From assembly GCA_963082975.1 (NCBI GenBank), contig OY720344.1, forward strand, positions 11,271,580-11,335,579: a stretch of DNA of 64,000 nucleotides. The letters run 5' to 3'. Position numbers and translations under genes: made by a program. Shown here piece after piece: positions 57,396 to 64,000 of the stretch. Each line of letters starts with the position of its first letter. Position 1 is the first letter of the stretch. Source of the stretch: Labia minor (Eukaryota; Arthropoda; Insecta; Dermaptera; Spongiphoridae). Under the pieces are notes generated by a model. The model saw nothing but the letters and a program-made list of their open reading frames with translations. It did no database searches and was not told the DNA's origin.

Positions 57396-59396
57396 TAAAT
57401 AAATTTATAATATAAAAATAAATAAAAATATTATTAGTCTGATGATGATAAAAGATATCCATTTAATACTCTCATCAATCATTTAAATTAATATTTAATA
57501 ATTTTTTAGATTATCCAAAAATATACAAATGGTGTAGGAGAAAAGTGGAGGTGGAGGGGTATTAAAATTTTTTTTTATTTAAAATCTTGACTATATATTA
57601 TATAGTATTTTTTTTTTATTTTCGATTTTGTAAATTACAGAGCTAAACAAGTAGGAAGTGAATGAGATGATTTTAGATTTTATTATTAAGAGGATTATCG
57701 CAGTTATGTAACAACACAAATTCAAGTTTAAATTAAAATGGTTACATCTTCCAAACAAATCTTAAGTGCTCTTTAAAGTAAATAAACAATTACACATTTA
57801 CTTAAAAAAACGAGAGAGAAAATATTAAAATATTTTTTTCATAAGTCTTTTAATAAAAATTTTAGATGTAGTCGAAAAAAGTGTAACAAAATATCTGAAC
57901 ATAAAAAGATTAAATATATATTCAACCTCTAAAATATAATAATAAAAATATTAGATAAATATTTGTAGTTAATTTAAAAATCTTTAGTGGAAAAAATACT
58001 AAAATAATAATAATAATAATAGTAATAATACTAAAATAATAATAATAATAATAATATTAAATTTTGAATTTAAATATTTAAATTAATTAATAAAGGACCA
58101 CTTTTGTGCCTACTGTTGGTAAATTAATAATATTTAAAGAAAACATTAATTCTTTTTAATGAAATTATCAAAACCATATATAATATATAAATAACCGTTG
58201 AAAGTATGTTATTAGGATGGGATGGGATGAGAGGTGGCGATTAAATCCCTTTTTCGCTACTAGAAAAATAATTATTTACAAAAATTAATGAATTATTGAT
58301 TTTTATTTTTTCATTCTAAAAAATAAAATAATATTTAAGATATGTATTTATTCATTTGTTATTTAAAAATAAAAAAAATAAAAATATGTTTACCAAAATA
58401 AAATTAATTTTAGTTTCCATATATTTTATCTTTTTTTTTTTATTTTTATTTATAAAATTACTGATTCATTCTTTAGTGATAATAAAATTCCACATTTAAA
58501 GTCATATAATAAATTTAATAAAAAGTTAAAAAATAACAATTATTCCTTATCCATTAGAATGATATATTATCGTAGTAGTTATTTGATTATACATTGATTA
58601 TAGTGTAGTCTTCATGGCAAAACCGAATCTTTTAACATCTCGTTAATTAAACAAGAATTGGGACTGGAATCACTCTTCCTCACGTGCTGAGAGATACTTT
58701 CCATTACTATTACTCTCTCCAATGAATCATGAGGAAAGAAGATCAAGGTGAATAAAAATTTTATCCTAAAATAGTAAATTTTTATTATTTTAGATGAAAG
58801 GGTCAAATTTAATCACCTTGTATTCTTAAATTAAAAATAACAATAAAAATAATAATAATAGTAATAATAATAATAATAATATCTCTTGAATAATAAGAGG
58901 TCAAAATTCTATAATAAGCATGTTATTTTGAAAGAAGGGGACGAAAATTACATAAAGTGATATATCATATGGTTTATTAAATTAGGCATCGTCCTGGTGG
59001 GCGGAGTTGGGCCCAAACATTTCCAAGAATTATCGGTCGTCAGGTGTACTTACAACTATTTACTACAAATAAACCTACTTATTTTCTTGTTATCGTTATT
59101 AAAGAACCAATGACTTTGAATGGAGACAAACAACCGTAGAAACGGAGAAAAGCATTGAAACGACATACGCGGCTTCTACAATATTTACACAAAAATACTT
59201 TTACATATCATATTTTATTATTCTTACAAAAAAAAAAAAAAAAAATTAAAAATAAGCACTAAAATAGTCTCAAAAAGTTAATTCATTATAAATTACATTT
59301 TATTTAATTAAAATAATAATAATAATAATAATAATAGTTTTTGTTATGAAGGTTGTGCATGTATTATATATACGTGTGTGAATATATACAATATAT
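57396..59396. other. AT-rich DNA with (AAT)n tracts and small islands
   Basis: (AAT)n at 57999-58059, 58843-58881 and 59309-59336. Small islands at 58610-58750 and 58985-59180 have no recognised function; the 64-codon minus frame at 58612 is weak. Otherwise AT-rich. Confidence 0.4.
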
Positions 59397-59851
59397 TCAA
59401 CGAACTTTTAGTTCGTTTATAAAATCTATAAGTTTGTCTGTGGGTCTGTCGCCAAAAATTTTCGATTTTTTATTTAAATTTTGATTTTGGATTCGAGTAG
59501 AGCTGAAAAAAGTGAAAAGTGGTCTTGGTTTTTTAAAATTCGGTTGGGAACATGGTCAAATCGGCAGTCAAAGTTGAAAATTTCCCATATTTTCAGCGCA
59601 TAATTATAAATAAGCGATGTTTTCAGCGCATCTTCGATCGTATCATTCATTATACATTTACATTTTAAAACCATTGTTTCTTATTTTGATTAAAATTACA
59701 TTTTCATTCTGTAAATTAAATAATTTTATTTCATTTAAATAAATATCTATTTTTAAATATTTTTTGCTCTCTACATTATTTATCTAATTCTCACATATAA
59801 ATTGGAATTATTTATGCAATTTTGTGATAAATATGAATAAAAGTTCGTTGA
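59397..59851. mobile_element. MITE-like element, 455 bp
   Basis: Perfect 14-bp inverted termini TCAACGAACTTTTA (59397-59410) and TAAAAGTTCGTTGA (59838-59851). TA dinucleotides lie at or one base from both ends, so a TA duplication is possible but not exact. The interior has no transposase; a direct repeat TTTTCAGCGCAT occurs at about 59593 and 59621. The 66-codon minus frame at 59474 is not recognised. Confidence 0.6.
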
Positions 59852-60299
59852 TAGTAATGTTTCCTAGCATTCCCAGATGTTTTATTTATAAGTAAATTAA
59901 TTATATTAATCGGTGATTTTCTCATAATAAACCATCCTCATTCTATAATTATATACTTATTAAGTTATTATATATATTTAATTCTTATCGTTAAACATTA
60001 ATTATTCAATCAGTTGTAATTGTTTTTATCAACCGAAAAAAGAATTTGAACAAAAATCAAACTTTCACTTAATTAATTCCAAAAGTCGTATGAAATTTGA
60101 ATTTATTGAGGAAATAAAATAAATAATACTATATACGAATAATAAATAAAAATTGCCACTAAGGAAAATGTTGAAAAATATATATTCATCGATTCATTAA
60201 ATTTTCTAGGTTCACATTCTAATAATACATAAAATTATTTAAACAATTTTGTTTAATAACTAAACGAGTAAATTTAACAAATAAAATTATGAACGTTTT
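59852..60299. other. AT-rich DNA, nothing recognised
   Basis: No supported features. Confidence 0.45.
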
Positions 60300-60538
60300 T
60301 TAACATCAGCGCTTATCAAGTCTATTATATCAATTAGGTGTCCTATGATTAGTAGAACGACTTCTACCAACCTTTACCTTGATTTTCTTGATCGGAGACG
60401 CTATCAAGTAGCTTTCCCAATGTTTATCTGCTGGGTTGACTCCGTCCCATAGAGAAATTCCCTTGCCAGGCCCGGGACTTGAACCCGGGACCACGAGAAT
60501 GTGAGCCAGCTACGCTAACCTCTCACCATGTGGCGCCT
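60300..60538 (-). mobile_element. tRNA-derived SINE
   Basis: On the minus strand the head GGCGCCACATGGTGAGAGGTT begins near 60537 and carries an A-box-like TGGTGAGAGGTTAGCG and a strong B box, GGGTTCAAGTCCCGGG, at tRNA spacing. A body of ~150 bp follows, containing ATGGGACGGAGTCAACCC, and reaches a short A-rich end near 60295-60300. The head cannot fold as a normal acceptor stem, so it is not a functional tRNA. A different family from those at 1505 and 19204. Confidence 0.75.
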
Positions 60539-61716
60539 TTTTATTTAACATAATTAAATTTAAAGAGAGACTTAGAAAAAACAATGAATGAGTAAATAGT
60601 AATTGGTAAAAGAAAACTAATAATATAAGTCATTTGTAAGATTTTGCATTTCTAAAATAAATTCAATTAAAATAATATTATATACCTAATATTAGCTAAT
60701 CAGATGGTGGGTGAAAAACTATTAAAGGGGTATAACAAAATAAATAAATAAATAAAATAATTTTATATTTTCCAGTTTTTTGCTGTCTAAATATTTTTTT
60801 TTTATCAAAATCACAAGAATAAGCTTTGTTTTCTTTTTGTTTAATTATACTAGAGAATTGCTGTCAAAATGAATTAAAATAAAAATTTTTAATTTTATTT
60901 TTTTCATTTATTCATGCATGATTATATGTTAATTTAATATTTTTAAAATAAGTAAATAAATAAATAAATGTGAGAGACTAGGGACGAATGTATCGCATGT
61001 AATATCGGATGGATACAAAGTGAGGAGAGTCCTAGGAAGGTTGTGATCTATTTTAGGCGAGAGCACCGAGCATTTCCTAATTGAGCGTAACTGGAGCGCA
61101 TGAATGCATCCCAATACATGCTAATCTGCTTCCGTCGATAATCAATTTAAAATTGCAATAACAAACGACTGAAAGGATCTGATAAGAAGATCAAAATCAC
61201 TATCTTCTCTTTTTATTTTTATAATTATAATTTCATAATATATATATTATATATATATATAGTAATAATAATATATTAAATCATTATTAAAATGTTATTC
61301 TTTTTTTTTTATTTTTTTTTTTTTATATTTTAATGAATTATGCTGATAAAATTATCCCTCTATAAAATCGGTTATTAAGGGATTTATTTTTAATGAAGAA
61401 TCGATTAACAAAAATAAAATATCTACTTTAGAAGGGTGAATTTAATACATTGTGGATTAAATTCTATTTTCATCTAAATGATGAATCTAAAAAAAGCATA
61501 TTTTATGGAAATATTCACAAGAATTTGAAAATAGATTGTGTTACAAGTCACGTTCCTATATCCATGTCACATGGCGCTAAAATTGTATAAATCTAGTTGA
61601 CAACATTACAATATAAATAAATATATTCTACCTACCCACAAACATATACTATACTTAGATATAGTATATATAAAGTCTATATAAGTATAAGTATATATGT
61701 CTAGTCATATAAATAC
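60539..61716. other. AT-rich DNA with a small island
   Basis: Balanced patch at 60965-61140 with no recognised frame or repeat match; the minus 61-codon frame there is unconvincing. (TA)n at 61240-61262. Otherwise AT-rich. Confidence 0.4.
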
Positions 61717-61718
61717 TA

Positions 61719-62545
61719 GGACTGTTCAAAAAAAGGTGAATTTTGAATTTTCACGGGCTGTGTACATTATATTATCGAAATTATTTTTGTTATGTTGGTG
61801 CACATATGTTTCTCATATGTTTTAATTATCAGCCATTTGGATTAGTATTTTGGGTTTGACAACTGAAAAAGTTAGTCACGTTTTGTGTGTTCTTCGATTT
61901 TTACTTAAAAAAAAAATGAATCAAAGAATCTGTATTAAATTTCCAACGCACTTAAAATATTGACTGTCTTAAAAATAAAACGAAAAAAGCACACCAAGTT
62001 CGATATAATATAAGGTTTTAACCACTGTTTTCTTCGATTACAATGATGTTGTTCATCATGAATTCTTGCCAACAGGTCGTACTGTTAATAAGGAATACTA
62101 CAAGGAAGTTATTTATCGTTTGCGTGTAGGGGAAATACGGCTCAAACGATGGTAATTCTGGAAAAACAAATAATGGATTCTGCATCACGATAATGCAGCA
62201 GCTCACACATCATTGCTTATGGCCAAAAACAACAGCGTAATCATGTCTCAGTCACCGTATTCACCAGATTTGGCTCTCTGCGACTTTTTCCTAATCCCGA
62301 AACTGAAGGGACCAATGAAAGGAAAGCGTTTTACCACAATTGATGAGATAAAGTCGGAATCGAAGAACAAGCTGATGGCCATACCGAAAAGTGCATTTCA
62401 GAAGTGCTTGGACGATTGTAAGAAGCGCTGGCATAAGTGCATAATATTTGAGAGGAGTTACTTTGAACGGGTAAATGGATATTGATGAATAAATAAATAC
62501 TTTTAGAAATAATTAAAATTTGACCTTTTCTTTTGAATAATCTCG
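61719..62545 (+). mobile_element. mariner element, degenerate, both termini present
   Basis: Imperfect inverted termini: left GGACTGTTCAAAAAAAGGTG, right the complement of CGAGATTATTCAAAAGAAAA. TA flanks lie at 61717-61718 and 62546-62547. At 827 bp it lacks about a third of a typical ~1.3-kb mariner, mainly the N-terminal coding half. The remaining transposase relic is described separately. Confidence 0.88.
62030..62485 (+). pseudogene. mariner transposase catalytic-domain relic
   Basis: Frame pieces read FFDYNDVVHHEFLPTGRTVN then KEYYKEVIYRLR, a stop, WILHHDNAAAHTSLLMAKNN and PYSPDLALCDFFLIPKLKGP, ending KKRWHKCI. The second Asp (HHDNA) and third Asp (CDFF) of the DD34D triad are visible, but only 30 residues separate them, so ~4 residues are missing between LLMA and the usual FLAKNN. 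The first Asp region is absent. The most open part starts at 62213. The lineage is like the FLJ37770-type mariners. Confidence 0.88.
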
Positions 62546-62550
62546 TATAT

Positions 62551-62812
62551 ATATATATTCTGTTAATATATAAAACTGAAAATTACACATAATAGGATTT
62601 ATGACAATTCCTTCTTATCATATTCCTATATCTACTTAAATTATTTTTATTAATTATTAATTGCATATCGAAATCACTTTTCATTCATTTTTCTTCCTAT
62701 TTTTCTAACACTAATTCCAGGATTGATGTTTGTTAATATTTTATATTATTAATTTATGGTATTTGTATAAAGTATTCTATGGAAATTACTTTTATTTCAT
62801 CTTTTTTTGCAG
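62551..62812. other. AT-rich DNA, pyrimidine tract at end
   Basis: Ends in TTTCATCTTTTTTTGCAG, a good 3' splice site for the feature that follows. Nothing else recognised. Confidence 0.4.
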
Positions 62813-62990
62813 GTTTGCAATTTAAATGGCCACTTTCGTTTTCGAGACCACCGCCCTGAAGATGTCTAGCCATGAACGCCATAAGCAGATGATCCACCTT
62901 TGCAAAACCTTGAATCATGATGAATGATTTCACCTTCCCTTTAATTTTTTTATTTTTTTATATGAATAAGTAAATATGAATAAAACATGG
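62813..62990 (+). CDS. possible terminal exon with polyadenylation signal
   Basis: A strong acceptor (pyrimidine run then TTTGCAG, ending 62812) precedes a balanced-composition block and AATAAA at 62979-62984. Two readings are possible. In phase 0 the exon gives a C-terminal peptide VCNLNGHFRFRDHRPEDV with stop at 62867-62869; this phase matches the donor at 28687. Alternatively an ATG at 62826 opens a complete 33-codon frame (MATFVFETTALKMSSHERHK...) to the stop at 62925-62927. I recognise neither peptide. Confidence 0.35.
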
Positions 62991-63467
62991 TATATTACAC
63001 ATAATGTATATTCAATTAATATTTATTTTAATTATTATTTAAGAATTATTTAAGAAATGATTTATAATTAGCCTTTATGCCTGTATTCCTCCCCCTCTCC
63101 CCTCCTTTTATAATTTTAATTTATATAAAAATATAAACACATTTCAAATAATTAAAACTATATTACCAAAAGAAAATTGAATGCGTCATACTCTCCGCTA
63201 AAATTAATCCAGATTTAAATTAAGGCTTTATTTTAAGATTTCTAAATTAGTGAACTATTGCATGATATAATTCTGTCAAATTTTCCTTTTTAATGATAGT
63301 CGGTTCAAATTTGTCATTTTTATTGTCAACAAATGAAATCAGTAAATCATATAAAAAATATAAAATCAGTATAAAAATTTTGAAAAATGTATTTTATCTT
63401 ATATAAATTTTGAAATAATTTTAAAACTGCAGGATTACAATATGAAATTTTATTTATTTTTATATAC
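62991..63467. other. AT-rich DNA, nothing recognised
   Basis: A pyrimidine-rich CCTCCCCCTCTCCCCTCC lies at 63088-63105. The minus 64-codon frame at 63347 overlaps the LTR start and is not a gene. Confidence 0.4.
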
Positions 63468-63946
63468 TGTAACGAATGTATATTTGTTATATATAAATAT
63501 GACAAAGTCACCCCAGGCGCTGTTGCATGACTGAATGGCAACGTCTGGGGGAGTCCAACTGCCCTCCGCGCGGTTGGTGACTTGGCATTATATAGTTAGT
63601 CAGATGCTAACCTTCTTTGTGTAAAGACGTGTTATCCTGTCTCCGCGTTCTTTGTGTAAAGACGTGTTTTGATGATCCTCCATGTTGGATGGATCCTTTG
63701 TGACTCCCATGGTGGAGAAGTAATATAATATTTCTTATAATTATACATTTTCTTTGACTCCCATGGTGGAGAAGTAATATAACATTTCTTATAATTATAC
63801 ATTTTCTTTGACTCCCATGGTGGAGAAGTAATATAATATTTCTTATAATTATACATTTTCTTTTAAACAACCGTTTTTCAATTTAACTTAAACTACATCC
63901 TTATTGACCAGTCTCATTAAAATCTGCTTTACCTCTGAGTATAGCA
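63468..63946 (+). repeat. putative Gypsy-type 5' LTR (479 bp)
   Basis: Begins TGTAACGAATG and ends TATAGCA, directly followed by TGGCGCCCATTTAACC, a plausible primer-binding site. TG...CA borders, a TATA-like TTATATAG near 63588 and a GC-richer body fit an LTR. It contains two ~37-bp-spaced TTCTTTGTGTAAAGACGTG motifs and a 54-bp tandem array (63702-63863). The second LTR and target duplication lie beyond the window, so the call rests on borders and PBS only. The repetitive minus-strand frames here come from the array. Confidence 0.5.
63702..63863. repeat. 54-bp tandem repeat, three units
   Basis: Three units starting GACTCCCATGGTGGAGAAGT at 63702, 63756 and 63810, differing by a single base seen (AATATAACATT versus AATATAATATT). 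Inside the putative LTR. Confidence 0.95.
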
Positions 63947-63964
63947 TGGCGCCCATTTAACCTT
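63947..63964 (+). other. putative primer-binding site (tRNA-Lys-like)
   Basis: TGGCGCCCATTTAACC follows the LTR end without a gap. TGGCGCCCA matches the start of the complement of a tRNA-Lys 3' end used by many LTR retroelements; the match decays after ~9 bases. Confidence 0.45.
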
Positions 63965-64000
63965 CATCTCTGCTGGACCATTGGAGGAAAGGTAGTTTGT
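63965..64000 (+). other. start of retroelement leader, cut by window edge
   Basis: Sequence past the primer-binding site; too short to assign. Confidence 0.3.

Noticed and set aside
60450..60540. Possible functional tRNA gene
   Set aside because: B box is good but the acceptor stem does not pair and a SINE body follows directly.
63702..63863. CRISPR-like array
   Set aside because: Units are directly adjacent with no variable spacers, in a eukaryotic LTR-like context.
63607..63870. Minus frame encoding an 18-residue repeated peptide
   Set aside because: Produced by the 54-bp LTR tandem array, whose length is a multiple of three; no sign of a protein.

Overview
This window is AT-rich (roughly three quarters A+T by eye), repeat-dense nuclear DNA of an animal, most likely an arthropod and probably an insect. 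The evidence is the set of mobile elements: a BEL/Pao retrotransposon, mariner and hAT transposons, a LINE whose 3' coding end matches a type common in insect genomes, tRNA-derived SINEs, and abundant (AAT)n and (TA)n microsatellites. There are no bacterial-style operons, and I found no complete host protein-coding gene. The window is best read as an intergenic region or a very large intron filled with transposon debris.

Layout. 1-12 kb: a dispersed repeat family called R1 here (1-175, 6726-7444, 8180-8786), a tRNA-headed SINE, LINE 3' fragments, a mariner C-terminal relic, a hAT-type MITE (8914-9400) and a striking 91-bp hairpin (10887-10977). 12.16-19.2 kb: the centrepiece, a nearly intact BEL/Pao LTR retrotransposon on the minus strand. 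Its LTRs (12163-12749 and 18537-19198) differ only by one 75-bp tandem unit, it has a perfect 5-bp target duplication (AATGT), and it carries one 1681-residue Gag-Pol frame broken only near its extreme C-terminus. It sits in the target duplication of a minus-strand SINE (19210-19384). 19.8-31 kb: a hAT MITE with a perfect 8-bp duplication, two related deleted mariners, and a composite retroposon with a tRNA-like segment. 32-46 kb: a cluster of a second repeat family, R2 (about 630 bp, termini containing ACCGACCGACG), some copies head to tail, plus a foldback element. 46.7-47.9 kb: a deleted hAT transposon with a perfect 8-bp duplication and a remnant of the transposase dimerisation domain. 48.8-51.2 kb: two oppositely oriented copies of the same LINE 3' end. 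54.5-62.5 kb: another R1 copy, a MITE, a SINE and a decayed mariner with recognisable transposase. The window ends inside what looks like the 5' end of a Gypsy-type LTR retrotransposon (LTR 63468-63946, then a primer-binding site beginning TGGCGCCC).

Host signal is weak. A few islands of more balanced base composition carry splice-like borders on the plus strand: a possible 5' exon ending at 6182, a possible internal exon at 28500-28687, and a possible terminal exon at 62813 followed by AATAAA. The last two are phase-compatible, which would fit one long plus-strand gene, but this is inference. No entry is based on a database search; family assignments rest on recognising motifs and on alignments between copies inside the window.
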